A DNA stretch of 64,000 nt from Closterium sp. Naga37s-1 (GCA_947471745.1 CANJKZ010000013.1:1116001-1180000), one strand, 5' to 3'. Shown: positions 31,951 to 45,200, numbered from the stretch's first letter. Notes: generated by a model from the sequence alone, not told the origin. Made by a program: numbers and translations.

Positions 31951-33110
31951 GTTGGTGAGATGACAGCCGTTCTAAGAGATGAGGGACGAGTAACCAATCC
32001 TATGCTACGCTACTGTCGATGGAAAAAAAGGTTTCGCAAAGACTCAGGAACGATAAAATCGCAGGACTAATTGACGAATCTATTTCACTTCTGCCAGTGT
32101 CTTCGCACTATTATAGAAACAGTTTACTAATATAGTGAGATCCCTCAACAGTGAAAAGCTGATCTCGAGGTAACTAACAAGTCGGACTCGCCAACTCAGA
32201 TTGATTGTCTTCTATCGTGAATGCATGAATTCAACTCCGCGATTGATTCACTGATCCTGCTCATTCAGCGGTCTCTGCAGCACAACGGCTGACTGAACTG
32301 ACCGCGACTCGAGCTGATCAATACTCGAGACTTGAAACCGCTGAAACCACTAGTGGTGCTGGGTTCGGGGACTCTACGCCACCCTGGCGTATCTCGAGGC
32401 TGCCGTCAGCTCCCACCAGACGCCATCCTCGACACGACAGTCAGCAGTCAGACGCCATGGCGTTGATTGCATCTCTTGTGGGGGACCATAAGCACCAATC
32501 CCAACGCTTCGAACCGGACTACAACGGACTACATCGCACAAACAATATTTGTACCCTATGCGATGGCTTGGTCAGGGAGGTTGCGTTGCGTTGCGTGCTG
32601 GTGGCTGGCAACTCGAGCGTCATTGCGCTGATGGCGGCCCGCCTAAATGTGTGCCTCTAGGAAGAGGCACCTCGAGATTACTCGCCCCCCAGCTGGGCTG
32701 GCTGGCTGTCATTTGACCTCACCACCTCGAGATTATCGAAGACGGACGGATGGAAATCGCCGATCACCCGAATTCCCGCTCACGGAGGAGCTGGGCTGTG
32801 TCGGCTTTCGAGGGGTTGACGAGGGATGAGCGTCGTCCAGTGAACAAGGGGGCAATGTGACGGTTCGGATGATGGTGGTCCACGAGACGTGACGTGGCGA
32901 CGCGGTGGAGAAAGTGTGTAGGGATTGGTGAACAAGGTTGACAGATGGCAGATATTGTGAGGCGGAAACTCCCTCCTTACAACCACGATTAGTGTCACAG
33001 AGATGTGCCGTGTACTACAGTGAACTACAAGAATGTGGACAACACCTCTAGTGGACAGAGTTGCATTTCTCATCTGTGCATCATTCTCATTCAAAACCAC
33101 CTGTCTGTAC
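31951..33110. other. Spacer upstream of the hydrolase, before the LINE
   Basis: Should contain the hydrolase promoter. Short open frames only; no gene recognised. Confidence 0.55.
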
Positions 33111-33634
33111 ATGGGGGTTAGAGACGGTAATCAACAGCGGAACAGCGAGTGAGACGGAAGAAAAAAATGATTCTCTCGGATTCCGCCATGGATTCTGACA
33201 GGCAATAAGAATGCTCCAATGTCTACCAAATTCCTATCAGTTACTCTTTTTAATAACGGTTTCGGAATCTACATGACAAGGCGAACAAGAGGATACTTTC
33301 TATGTGTTCAAATGACGAACATTGTAACTTCTGGTTCATTGTCAGGCACTCCGTTTCCTCCGTTCGTAACTACCAGGGATGGTTTGTTGAAGGCGTTCTC
33401 AGGGCTGATGTCAGATTTCTACGTAAGATTCTACCGCGACTAGCAAACATCAAGGCTCACACAGTTATCAAGGATATATGTTTCAAGCAGCACCGGCCAA
33501 GGAAAAAGCCAAGGCCTTGGTATCACCTTCTCGGCTATTTAAAAACGGTGCTCAGAGCAGTCAGGTCAGATCTCGCAGCTTCGCGTTCACTGACTTTTTT
33601 TGGTCGCAGTTTCTCTGGCTCTCATCATCGCACC

Positions 33635-35156
33635 ATGCCGCGTGTACCGAAGAAGGGTGCTAAGCCGGCTACCAAGACCGCGGGAGCTGATGCGCGGGAT
33701 CTCGCTGCTAAAGGTCATCATTCAGAGCCGGCGACGCCAAAGCCGCACTTGAAGGATGCGGAAGGTCCTTTTGAGGATGGCGTGCGGATTTCGCTGGTGA
33801 AGAGGCTGACTGCGCTGAAGTTCCCTGTTACTGATGCGCCTGCTGAGGGAGGGGATGGCATTGCTCGCGAAGAAAAGGACAACGAGGACGAGGTGACGTC
33901 GCCGATCGCTGCTCCCGAGGCACCTGAGGAAGGGGAGGAAGAGGTGGAATATGAGGACGACGGGTATCTCAGTGACGACCCGGAGGAACGATTTGATCCG
34001 GTGAAGGCGGGTGAGATTGCTGCGCGTGCGGGTTTCTCCATCACGCTGTTGGTCCCGATCAAATACGAGGAGGAGGTTCCGCGCACTATTGACACCATCA
34101 AGGGACTCCTAGCGCTGTGGAGGAAGTACATGTCAGCTCACATTCTGACGACGACCAAGTGTCAGGTCCTCCTGCCGGCATGGTTGTCTAAGAAGCGGTA
34201 CGGAAGGCTGCAGGTCACCTTCCAGCAGGCATCGGACGCAAACTACGTATGGTGTCGCAGGATCCAGCATAAGATGGTGAACGAGGAGAGCATTTACCTG
34301 GACTGGCAATATCCGGAGAACCCTGGCTACATTCAGGAACGCGCAGCCAACCCGGACTCCATTGAAGTGTTGTTGAAGAGCGTCCCGGCTGCCATCACGT
34401 CGGAGATGGTGTACGAATACCTGGTGAAGACAGTGTTGGAGAAGCGCGGCCGGACGCCTTTTCTCAGCGGTGCTGCTTTCCACAGGGTGGTGGATCCGGT
34501 TACTGGTGCAGACACTGACAAGATCAGGGGCCTAGTTAAGGGGCACCCGGGGGATAAGTATCGCTGGTGGCATTTGTTGGTTGACTCGGTGCACCACAAG
34601 CAGCTTCTTGTACATTACCTCGCGCTTTCTTGTGATTTCTGCAACGGCATGCATATGACGGAATTCCATGATGATTTCGTTACGGAGCGGCAGAAGAACA
34701 TCGGCAAATGGAACCTGACTCTACAGCGTCTGCACGCGATCAACGGTAAACAGTCGAGTACTAACCTCGCTTTTCAGGCTGTTGGGGCCCTATTCGAGTC
34801 TGCTGACGGCTTCGTCGCCTCATCCCTGAGCAGCTGCGTCTCTGCCGTTAGATGCGCGGCTGAAGCGGATTTTACGCGATCCGGCTGTGGCGCTGGTTTC
34901 TACGGGGGGGAGCAGGGAGGACTGGCTGTGTGTTCAGGAGGCATGTGGCAAGGCGCATGGCTCCAGTTTCACCCAAGCGTTAGCACATGTGAAGTCGATT
35001 CAGCACTGCACGGCAATCCTGCAGGGAGACTCGGCAAGCAGGAAGAGCAGAGGGAAGATAAATTTTATCCCGATCCGCAAGGATTTTGGGCTGTAGCGGA
35101 GACGGCACAAGGTGTGGAGGTCGTCAGGGGTGTACATGACCGTGGCAGGAACGAAC
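33635..35156 (+). CDS. LINE ORF1, interrupted near its end by copia insertion
   Basis: The ATG at 33635 (context CACCATGCCG) opens 507 codons up to the copia target site. Basic N-terminus (PKKGAKPATK), then a strongly acidic stretch (EEGEEEVEYEDDGYLSDD), then a globular part with WLSKKRYGRLQVTF and a possible zinc knuckle CDFCNGMHMTEFH (C-x2-C-x3-H-x4-H). By position it is the RNA-binding ORF1 protein of the element, but I do not recognise its family. The frame is still open at the insertion point and, past the copia element, closes at a TAA overlapping the ORF2 start. Currently the reading frame runs into the LTR and stops near 35188. Confidence 0.75.
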
Positions 35157-35290
35157 TGTCAAAGCATATGCATGTTATATATGTGTAGGCTGTAGTGGGG
35201 TAGCCAACATGGGGTACAGCCCCTTTTAGGGTTTCATACTTGTACCCAACTCTTTCATAGTTCATTCATTCCTGCTGCTAGATTCTAACA
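35157..35290 (+). repeat. Copia 5' LTR
   Basis: Starts TGTCAAAG, ends TTCTAACA; 134 bp, the same length as the 3' LTR. Confidence 0.96.
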
Positions 35291-35302
35291 TGGTTTCAGA
35301 GC
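35291..35302 (+). promoter_or_regulatory. Copia primer-binding site
   Basis: TGGTTTCAGAGC directly after the 5' LTR, one base from the plant copia consensus complementary to the initiator methionine tRNA 3' end. Confidence 0.8.
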
Positions 35303-35599
35303 ACTAGGTCCGTAGGACCGTCTTTTTTTTTTTCGGGCCCACCTACCGTTGCGGTTACCGCGCTACCCCACGTGTTGTCCTGCGCCTGCCTGCCTGCCTG
35401 CCTGCCCTGCCTTGTGACGTGCTGCGCTGCGCGCGCCGTCCTGCAGCCCTCGCGCTGCCTCCTGCTGCCCTAGGCCAGCGCGCCGCCCCTGCAGGCCCGT
35501 AAGGCCCACGCGCCGCCCCTGCAGGCCCGTCAGGCCCACGAGCCGCCCCTGCAGGCCCGTCAGGCCCGCGAGCCGCCCCTGCAGGCCCGTCAGGCCAGA

Positions 35600-36190
35600 G
35601 CGCCGCCCCACCAGGCCGCTGACGCGGCCCCGCCCTGCCTCTGACGCGGCCGCGCCCTGCCTCTGTCGCGGCCGCGCCCTGCCTCTGACGCGGCCGCGCC
35701 CTGCAGCCGACGCGACCCCGCCCTGCCTCTGACGCGGCCGCGCCCTGCCGCCGACGCGGCCCCGCCCTGCCTCTGACGCGGCCGCGCCGTGTCGCCGACG
35801 CGGCCCCGCCCCGCCCCTGACGCGGCTGCGCCCTGCCTCTGACGCGGCCGCGCCCTGCCTCTGACGCGGCCGCGCCCTGTCGCCGACGCGGCCGCGCCCT
35901 GCCTCTGACGCGGCCGCGCCCTGCCTCTGACGCGGCCGCGCCCTGCCGCCGACGCGGCCCCGCCCTGCCTCTGACGCGGCCGCGCCCTGCCTCTGACGCG
36001 GCCGCGCCCTGCCTCTGACACGGCCGCGCCCTGCCTCTGACGCGGCCGCGCCCTGCCGCCGACGCGGCCCCGCCCTGCCTCTGACGCGGCCGCGCCCTGC
36101 CGCCGACGCGGCCCCGCCCGGACGCCGACGCGGCCCCGCCAGCCCTGCAGCTGACGCGGCCCCTACCTGCCGCAGACGCGGCCCCGCCCT
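35600..36190 (+). repeat. 22-bp GC-rich tandem array in the copia leader
   Basis: About 25 imperfect units around CTCTGACGCGGCCGCGCCCT with many NotI-type GCGGCCGC sites. A 316-codon open frame on the opposite strand is produced by the repeat and is not a gene. Confidence 0.9.
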
Positions 36191-36424
36191 GCAGCTGCCG
36201 CGGCCCTACTCTGCAGCCGCTGCTGCGGCCCCGCCGTCGCCGCCGTCGTGTGCCTACCCTGCCGCCGCCCGCCGAGCGCCGGCCCTGCCCGCCACTGGTG
36301 AGCACCTGCCTTGTTCGCGCGCTGCCGCGCCCTCTGCCTGCCTGCCTGCCTGCCTGCCTGCCGCGCCTGCCCTGCCCGCGCTGCTGCTGCTACTACTGCT
36401 ACTGTTGCTCCTGGCGGTGGCCAG

Positions 36425-38551
36425 ATGCAGCTCCAGCGACGTCCGCGCGAGTCTCTCACGCCTCAGCAGCTTCGTGAGTGGTACGCTAGTTGGGGTTGTG
36501 GCGGCAGCCGTCGTGGCTGTCGCCCTGGAGCTGGCCAGTCGGGAGCGTCTGGCGGTGGCCAGCTGCAGCTGCAGCGGCGTCCGCGCGAGACACTTACGTC
36601 CCAGCAGCTTCACGAGTGGTATGCTCAGAGTAGAGGGTCTTTGAGTACCGTTCGCTGCCCGTACGTCATTCGCACAGGTGATCGGGCTGGTCAGGCTTGC
36701 GGGACGCTTGGTCACACACAGTCCCGCTGCTTCGCCCGTCTGAGCGACGCCTGGCGTACCGAGTTTGGCGACGAGGCTGAGCTCCCCACCTGGCTGGAGC
36801 TGCTTGGACAGAGGGTAGATATCTTTGCTCTTGACTATGATGCTATTCTCACTGCCATGTATGCATTGCCTACTAGTGCTGACCGTGCCTGTTACCTGTG
36901 CGTACCGCCTGACCCAGGTATAGAGCCTGCTGCTCTAGGTGCTGGTGAGGCTGCTGCTCTAGGTGCTACTGCGTCTCCTGCTCTAGGTGCTGGTGAGGCT
37001 GCTGCTCCAGGAGCTGGTGTGTCTGCTCTCTCTGGTACTGCGCCTGCTGAGGCCTTGTACACCTTCACACTTGACTCATGTGCTTCCCGCTCCTTCTTTC
37101 GCGACAGCACCACCCTCACGCCGCTCCGTCGGCCGGTTGCAGTCTCCCTGGCAGACCCCTCTGGGAGTCCGGTCCTTGCGCACTCCTCCACGGTCCTGCC
37201 GTGTCCGGCGGTCCCGTCTGGCTCCCTGTCAGGTCTTCACCTCCCCTCGTTCTCTACGAACTTGGTGAGTGGAGCTGACCTACAGGATGTGTGGGTTGAC
37301 CAGTTCACCCCTGGAGGTCAGCGTGTGACCCACTGTACGTGCTCCCGGACTGGTCGGCACCTGTCCACGTTCACCCGAGCGCCTGGCTCGAGTCTGTACA
37401 CACTGACCACTGTGTCCCCTCAGGTAGCTGTGTCTGCGTCTGCGTCTGCGTCAGGTCAGCTAGCGGCCCCCTGCTCGTGTCGCGCTTTGTCGCACCAGAC
37501 CCTCCTTTGGCACCACCGCCTTGGTCACCCTTCGGTGCAGCGCCTTCGTAGCATGCACCGCCGTTTCCTTGTCTCTGGACTTCCAGAGGCTCTGCCTCCT
37601 CTACCACCCTCGCCTGCTCCTCCCTGTCTTCCCTGTGTCGAGGGGCGGCAGCGCGCCGCTCCTCACTCCTCCTCGTTTTCTCCCACAGAGGCTCCCCTGC
37701 AGACTCTCCACCTGGACGTGTGGGGCCCAGCCCGCGTCCGAGGACAGGGCCACGAGCGGTACTTCCTGCTGGTCGTCGACGACTACACGCGTTACACCAC
37801 GGTCTTCCCCTTGCAGCGCAAGGGGGATGTCCCTGATGTTTTGATCTCCTGGATCCGCGCTGTTCGTCTCCAGCTCCGCGAGCGGTTCCAGTCGGACTTT
37901 CTTGTCCTGCGTCTGCACTCTGACAGAGGTGGTGAGTTCTCCTCAGACCTCTTGGCAGCCTTCTGTGCGGAGCACGGCATCCGCCAGACGTTCACGCTTC
38001 CGGCCTCTCCGCAGCAGAATGGGGTTGCTGAGCGCCGCATTGGCTTAGTCATGGAGGTCGCTCGTACCTCCATGATCCATGCGGCTGCCCCCCATTTTCT
38101 GTGGCCGTTTGCGGTCCGGTACGCCACGCATCAGCTCAACCTCTGGCCCCGTGTCTCCTTGCCGGAGATCTCGCCCACACTGCTGTGGACGGGGAAGGTT
38201 GGCGATGCGTCGCGTTTCCGGGTCTGGGGTGCTCGTGCCTTTGTCCGCGATACCACCGCGGACAAGCTCTCCGCCCGCGCTGTTCCCTGTGTCTTCCTTG
38301 GCTTTGTCCCTGACGCGCCTGGTTGGCAGTTTTACCACCTCACCTCCCGCCGTGTCTTCCCCTCTCAGGACGTCACGTTCGACGAGTCGGTTCCCTTTTA
38401 CCGTCTCTTCCCCTACCGCACTTCCCCTCTCCCCCCCCCCGCCGCTCTTCCTCGCTCCAGGTGCTCCCCAGGTAGACCCCCTCCCCGCTCCCGGTCCTGC
38501 TCCTTCAGGTGTGTCTCAGGTAGACCCTCCTCCCTTGACTGCGCCGGTTGA
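36425..38551 (+). pseudogene. Copia gag-protease-integrase frame, frameshifted
   Basis: The first in-frame ATG is 36425 (the frame is open from 36311). Order: gag-like part with C-x4-H-x4-C (CGTLGHTQSRC), protease at about 37065-37100, pre-integrase HHCC (HHRLGHPS, then CLPCVEG), and an integrase core with the DDE residues in LDVWGPAR, LVVDDYTRY, HSDRGGEF and QQNGVAERR. The protease motif reads LDSCAS, with TGT (37079-37081) where the aspartic-protease glycine is expected. The frame leaves the pol frame at the ten-C run 38431-38440 and stops at 38551. Confidence 0.88.
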
Positions 38552-41500
38552 GGTCACTGGTGACTCGGGTCCTGCTGAGGGTGGTCCTGCTCGGGGTACT
38601 GCTTCTGGGGGTGCTGAGCCTGGGGGTGCTGAGCCTGGGGGTGCGGAGCCTGGAGGTGCGGAGCCTGGGGGTGCGGATACTGGAGGTGCTGAGCCTGGGT
38701 GTGAGGAGTCTGGGGGTGCTGAGCCTGGGGGCGCTGAGGCGTCTGGTGAGCAGTCTCCCTGGAGCGGCCGTCTCCGTAGTCGCTCCGCTGGTGCCTCGCC
38801 GCTGCACTCTCGTCGTCGAATCCCTCTCTCCCCACAGCAGCTGCTTGAGTGGTACGTTGGCCGTCAGGGTCGCGCTGCTGGAGCTAGGGGCCCTGCTGCG
38901 GGAGGCGCTGGAGCTGGTGACTCTGCTACTGGAGTTGTTTCTGCTGGAGGTTCTGGAGCTGCTGAGGGTGCTGGAGCTGGAGGTTCTGGAGCTACTGGAG
39001 GTGCTGGCGCTGGTGGCGCTGGAGCTGGAGGTTCTGGAGCTGCTGAGGGTGCTGGCAGTGGAGGTTCTGGAGCTGCTGCGGGTGCTGGCGCTGAGGGTTC
39101 TGAGTCTGCTGTTACGCGGTCTCCTTGGAGTAGCCGCCTTCGTCTGCGTGTGCCTCTCACCTCACAGCAGCTGCACGACTGGTACGGTCGCCGTCAGGGT
39201 CGCGCTTCTGGAGCTCGGGGCTCTGCCGCTGGAGGTACTTCTGCTGACGTCACTGGAGCTGGGAGTGGTGCTGGTCCCGGAGGTGCTCGTACTGGAGGTA
39301 CTGGAGCTGCTGGGGCTGGAGGTGCTGAGCCTGAGGGTGCTACTGCTGGAGACCCTGGGTCTGGGGGTGCTGCTGCTGGAGACATGGAGGCTGGAGACCC
39401 TGGGACTGGAGGTGCCGGTTCTGGGGGTGCTGCTGTTGGTGGAGCTGGTCCTGGAGGAGCTGGCGCTGAGGGTTCTGGAGCTGCTGGAGGTGCTGGAGCT
39501 GCTGGGGGTACTGGAGTTGCTGGTGCAGGTGTCACTGCACAGCCGCGCCTGTTCTTCACTCCACCGTCTCCGTCGTCTCAGCCACCGCCTGACTCTGTGC
39601 TTCGCCAGGTTCTTAGTCTCCCTTTGTCTACTGGTCTTCCGTTACAGCCTGGCTCACAGCTGCCTGCTCCTTCTCCTTACACTGAGCATAGAGGGGGTCT
39701 TACTGAGCGTCGTGAGCCTGCGTCGCGTCCTGACTCGCCTGTCCGTTCTGGTTGGTCCGGTCGTCGTGTTCCTCGTCCGCGTCAGCCGGACCTCGTAGTC
39801 CGTCGTCCTTCCTCTCCTTCGCAGCGTGTTCCTCTGCCGTCTCCTCCTGCGTCTTCTCTGCCTGTCGTTGCGGACCCTGAGTCTGACCGGTTTCGTGCTG
39901 AGCACCCTACTGTCACGCGTCTGCTAGCCACTGTTGTCACTGACCTGTCGTTTGAGTCTGCTGCTGCGTCTGCCTTAGTCGCTGAGCTTGTTGACTTTGC
40001 TGCTGCCTGTCGTCTAGACTACGCCGCTAGTCTTGTTGCTGAGTCTGAGTCTGTCTGTCCTCCGTCCGTCGGGGGTGAGTGTGCTCTTGGCACGGACGTC
40101 CTTGAGGACAGGCAGGAGGACCTTGAGTGTCTTGCAGCCGCTGCGCCTCATCTCGTGTCCATGCTGCTTGCCCCTGAGGGAGACCCGGATGCTCCAGACA
40201 TCCCGACCCCGCGCTCTTACGCTGAGGCGATAGCGGGTGAGTACTCCTCTCAGTGGCAAACAGCCATGGACGCAGAGATGGCATCCTGGAAGTCCACAGG
40301 CACTTACGTCGACGAGGTTCCCCCACCTGGGGCGAACATCGTCAGTGGCATGTGGATTTTCAGGGTGAAACGGCCGCCGGGTTCTCCGCCTGTCTTCAAG
40401 GCGCGTTACGTTGCACGAGGTTTCAGTCAGCGAGAGGGAGTAGACTTCTTCCATACCTTCTCCCCCACCCCGAAGATGACCACTCTTTGGGTGCTGCTGC
40501 ACGTTGCCGCTCAGCGTGACTACGAGCTTCACTCTCTTGACTTCAGCACAGCCTTCTTACAGGGCAGCCTGCACGAGGAGATCTGGCTGCGCCGCCCACC
40601 TGGCTTCACTGGGTCGTTCCCTCCTGGTACCCAGTGGAGCCTCAGGCGGCCGGTCTACGGTCTCCGCCAGGCGCCACGTGAGTGGCACGACACACTGAGG
40701 ACGACACTTGCGGCTCTTGGGTTTGCTCCGTCGACTGCTGACCCGTCACTGTTTCTGCGCACCGACACTTCGCTGCCGCCGTTCTACATCCTCGTGTACG
40801 TCGACGACTTGGTCTTTGCCAGTGCTGACACTGAGGCTCTCGCCCTGGTGAAGTCGGAGCTGCAGAAGAGACACACGTGCACAGACCTGGGTGAGCTGCG
40901 CAGTTACCTTGGCTTGCAGATCACCCGGGACAGAGCACGCCGCACCATCACACTGACTCAGTCACACATGGTGCAGGAGGTCCTTCAGCGCTTCGGCTTC
41001 ACCTGGTCCTCGGCACAGGCCACTCCTCTGGCTACAGGTCACTCGCTCTCAGCTCCACCTTCGGACGAGTCCGTAGAGCCAAGTGGTCCTTACCCAGAGC
41101 TAGTGGGCTGCCTCATGTACCTGATGACCTGCACTCGTCCTGACCTTGCGTACCCTCTTGGCCTTCTGGCTCGCTACGTGGCTCCTGGTCGGCACCGAAA
41201 GGTGCACATGGATGCTGCTAAGAGGGTACTGCGCTACTTGTGCAGTACATCGGGCATGGGGCTCGTGCTTGGAGGACGGGGTGACGTTGTCCTCACTGGG
41301 CACTCGGACGCTTCTTGGGTTGACGACCAGGCTACGCAGCGGTCGTCACAGGGTTACACCTTCAGCCTTGGCTCTGGTTCGGTTTCTTGGCGTTCTACAC
41401 GCTCATCCTCAGTTCTCAGCTCCAGTTGTGAGGCTGAGATCTACGCCACAGCCATGGCTGTACAGGAGTTACGCTGGCTCACCTACCTGCTGACCGACTT

Positions 41501-41774
41501 GGGAGAGCGGCCTCGTTCTCCTCCAGTGCTGTACGTCGACAACAAGGCCGCCATTGCCTTGTGTCAGGAGCACAGACTGGAGCACAGAACGAAGCACACC
41601 GCTCTGCGTTACTTCTTGGCTCGAGAGTTGCAGCAGCGTGGTCAGCTTCGTCTTGCTCACGTGGCCACTCGGGCCAACACTGCTGATATATTCACCAAGG
41701 CGCTTCCGTCTGGTGATCATCAGCGTTTCTGCACTCTGTTAGGCCTTGTGCCCACGTTTCCTCACTTGCTGTAG
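38442..41774 (+). pseudogene. Copia reverse transcriptase and RNase H frame
   Basis: Continues pol in a different frame after the C run. An Ala/Gly/Glu-rich repetitive linker (about 38560-39540) precedes RT: WIFRVKRPPG, KARYVARGFSQ, LDFSTAFLQG, VYGLRQAPREWH and the catalytic YVDDL at about 40795-40812. RNase H follows: HSDASWVDD, SSCEAEIYA, DNKAAIALC. It ends at a stop at 41774, about 225 bp before the 3' LTR. Apart from the frame change the frame is open. Confidence 0.92.
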
Positions 41775-41999
41775 ACTTTGCTTGTACTGTGATATATATA
41801 TATATACCTGCATGCTTGCTCTGCTAGGTAGAGATCACTGTGCTGTTGTTGCATATATACCTCTGCATGTGAACTGGCCTTGTGGCCCTTTGATTGTGCT
41901 CAGTGTGTGTGGTGGCGTTGTGATCCACCCTGAGCTTGCTTTGCTTCTCTTGACTGGTCTTGTGACCCCTTGCTCTCCCCCACTTTGCCTATGGGGGTG

Positions 42000-42133
42000 T
42001 GTCAAAGTATATGCATGTTATATATGTGTAGGCTGTAGTGGGGTAGCCAATATGGGGTACAGCCCCTTTTAGGGTTTCATACTTGTACCCAACTCTTTCA
42101 TAGTTCATTCATTCCTGCTGCTAGATTCTAACA
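42000..42133 (+). repeat. Copia 3' LTR
   Basis: Same length as the 5' LTR; preceded by a short purine tract ATGGGGGTG. Followed by CGAAC, the second copy of the target duplication. Confidence 0.96.
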
Positions 42134-42243
42134 CGAACAAGAGGGAATAAGGCAACAACCTGGTCATTGTGTGACGTTGCAAGTAGGAGAAGTGTTTTTT
42201 TACCAAGCCCGTGGATGCGAAGGGGCCCTGTCTCAGTGGATTA

Positions 42244-45200
42244 ATGGATAACAACCACAACCTCACCCTGTGCGAGGTCAATGTTAACGGCCTCGGAAGC
42301 AACGGCAAAAGAACTGCGCATGCAAAGTGGATCAGAACGATCGCAGATGTGGTGGTGCTCACAGACACGAGGTTAGGCGAAGATCACAATTTCTGGACGC
42401 CACTGAAGCCATCATCGGCGGCGGTGGTGGGAAACAGTGAAAGAGCAGGAGGTGTTGCAGTGCTGTCTTTCAACGAGGAGATTAAATTCACAGAGGTGGT
42501 CACTCACCCGTCGGGAAGGCTGGTGGGTGTCACGGTGTCGTGCTCGCAGATTACTTTCAGGCTGGTGGCGATGTACTTGCCTGCGCAGCCGTGTGGCAGA
42601 GGTGTCTTCTTCCGAAGCTGTCTCCCGCTGTTTGTCCAGGCTCAGCCGGCGTACGCGCACCTGGTGGTGTTGGGTGACCTGAATTTAGTGGAGGACCCAG
42701 AGCTGGACAAGTCGTCGCGGTCAGGCTCGGGAAATGAGAATCAGAGGTTGCTAAGCTTCTGGAGGACAGAGGACCTCAGGGATGCATTCCGGGTACTGCA
42801 TCCAAATCGCCCGGAGTACACGTTCAGGGACAGGGCGTCAAAGGCGAGCACGCGCATCGACAGGGGCTTGGTGTCCTTCTCGCTGCTCGGGCTGCTGGCT
42901 GATGCGCGCCATGTCAAGATACCGAAGAGCTTGTCGGATCACTGGTTCGGCATAAAGGTCGCGCTCGCGATGGCGGCGCCAGTGGATCAGGGCCCTGGCA
43001 TATGGAGGTTGCAGGCAAAGCAAGCGAGAAGGAGAGGGGTCAGCACGGTGACTACTAACATCCTTAAAAAATTGGAGAACGAGGAAGGGATTGATCTCGG
43101 GAAGAAGCTGAAGCTGCTCAGCATGGGCCTGAGAGAGTACTCGCGGGAGGAGAGGAAGAGAGTGAGGGCGACGGTGCAGCATCTGGAGGGAGTGGTGGAA
43201 CGCCTAAGGCATAAAGTGATGCGGTACCCGGGGGACAGGAGGGCGCAAAACAGGCTGGTGCGGAAAGAGGCGCACCTGGAGGCTTACCTTCAGAGCTGCA
43301 GAGACCGGTTGCAGGTCATGGCGGGGATCAAGGTAGAGCTCAACGAGGAGGTCCCGTCGCCTTATCTGTCTGCAAAAATAAAAGTGCGGAAAAAACGGAC
43401 GACTATACGGGAGATCTCTCACCGTGGAGCGGTGTACCAGGGGACAAAGGAGGTTTTGAAGGCGGCTGCGGATCATTTCAAGACGGCTTTCAGCGAGGTG
43501 GTGCCGGAGGAAGAGGTGGACTGGGGGGCTTTCTCGGAAGGCGCCAAGTTCTCGGAGGCGGACGCAGAGCTCCTCGGGGTAGACTGGACAGAGGAGGAGG
43601 CCAAGCAGGCGCTGGAAAGTCTCCCGAAGGGGAAGTCCCCCAGACAGGACGGACTGCCGGCGGAGTTTTTCATACTGCACTGGGGTCTGATGAAAGAGCA
43701 TTTGATGGAGTTTGTAAGGGAGTTCGCGAGGACGGCGAGGATGCCGGAGAGCCTCTCAACCGCGGTGACTGTGTTGCTGCACAAGAAGGGGCCAACAGAC
43801 CAGCTGGGGAACTACCGCCCCATCACGCTCCTGTCAGTCATGTACAAGCTGATCACGAAAGTCATGGCTACGAGGTTAAAAAAGGTGTTGGGCAAAGTCC
43901 TATCAAAAGAGCAACACGGCTTCTTACCGGGGAAAAGCCTGGCGGACGCAGTCTCGGTGGTCGCGGACGCGGTGGATGCGGCGAGCAGCGGTAAGGAGGA
44001 CTGGCTGCTGCTGCTGGTGGATTTTCAGAAAGCATATGACACGGTCTCGCGGTTTTTCCTCTTCAGGGTCATGAAAGAGCTGGGAGTGCCTGAAAGCTTC
44101 ATCGGCTGGACCTGGGGCCTGCACGCAGAGGCAGGGACAAGAGTCATTATAAACGGATGGCTAAGCGACAGGGTGGAGATGAACAGGGGTGTCAGGCAGG
44201 GTTGCCCCCTGGCGCCGTACCTTTTCCTCTGTGCGCTTGAGCCATTATGTAGAGTCACGCAGCGGGAACAGCTGGGGGTCGGACCGGCCGGGAAGGAGCC
44301 GCTTTCTTACGTGGGCTACGCTGATGACACCTCTTTCTTGTTGAGCGGGGAAGCACAGCTGCGGAAGGCGGTGAAGGTGTTGGAGGTCTTTGGGAAGGAG
44401 TCCGGTTTGAAAGTGAACTGCGACAAATCGGTGGTGGTGCCGCTGGGGTGCAACAGGGGAGAGCCGGTGCCGGCAGACATCCCGTACAAGTGGTCGGAGC
44501 AGGGGGAGCCGGAGAGGCTCCTGGGGGTGTGGATAACGCCCAACGGAGACCCGGGTCCATCCTGGGGGAAGGCTTATGAAAGGATAAGGGAGGAGTTAAG
44601 GAAGTGGGAGGCACAGTATCTCACGACGACGGCAAGAGTAGCGATGATCAGCTGCTATGTCCTGCCGGTGCTGATGTTTCAGGCTCAGGTCTACTCACCG
44701 CCGGAAGAGGTGTGGGAAAAAGTCAGGAAGCTCTGCCATGCTTTCATATCGGCGGGGGAAGCGGCAGAAGAGAAGATTTTTATCCTTTGGAGCGCGTACC
44801 TGGCGTGTCTACCGCGGAAGGACGGGGGCCTGGGCCAGCTCGATCCGAAGCTCTGTCTTGACGGGCTGGCAGTCCGCAGGGTTGGGAAGTTTCTGAGGGA
44901 GCCGGATGGAACGCGCCGGTGGCTGGCGGAGAAGGCGGCCTGCTTCCCACAAGGGCTTGCCACGCTGTATGCACACCCGTCGGCGTTAAAACAGTGGCAG
45001 CAGGGTAGTGAACGGTGGAAGGCGGCAGCGAAAGTGTTCTGGAAGTCACCTTTCGCAACATTGCCGGCACCGACAAGCAGATGGGAGGTGGAGGAGGAGT
45101 TTATCTGTTTCAACAGGAGCATCATGCACAGAGGGGGGAGTCCGTTTGGCCACCAGATAAGCACAGCGGCCCTCATCACCACGCGAGTCAGAGACCTGCT

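Larger units (their letters stand above)
35157..42133 (+). mobile_element. Ty1/copia LTR retrotransposon inserted in the LINE
   Basis: Two 134-bp LTRs (35157-35290 and 42000-42133), target duplication CGAAC (35152-35156 and 42134-42138), a primer-binding site at 35291 and protease, integrase, RT and RNase H in copia order. The LTRs differ at about 2 of 134 positions, so insertion is recent. The internal region 35600-36190 is a 22-bp GC-rich tandem array. Confidence 0.97.

Noticed and set aside
35355..36305. 316-codon open frame on the minus strand rich in Arg/Gly
   Set aside because: It is produced by the 22-bp GC-rich tandem array in the copia leader and has period 22 residues; no gene-like composition.
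38431..38440. Programmed frameshift between copia integrase and RT
   Set aside because: The change falls in a plain homopolymer of ten C after the integrase, not at a known slippery signal; indel or sequencing error is simpler.
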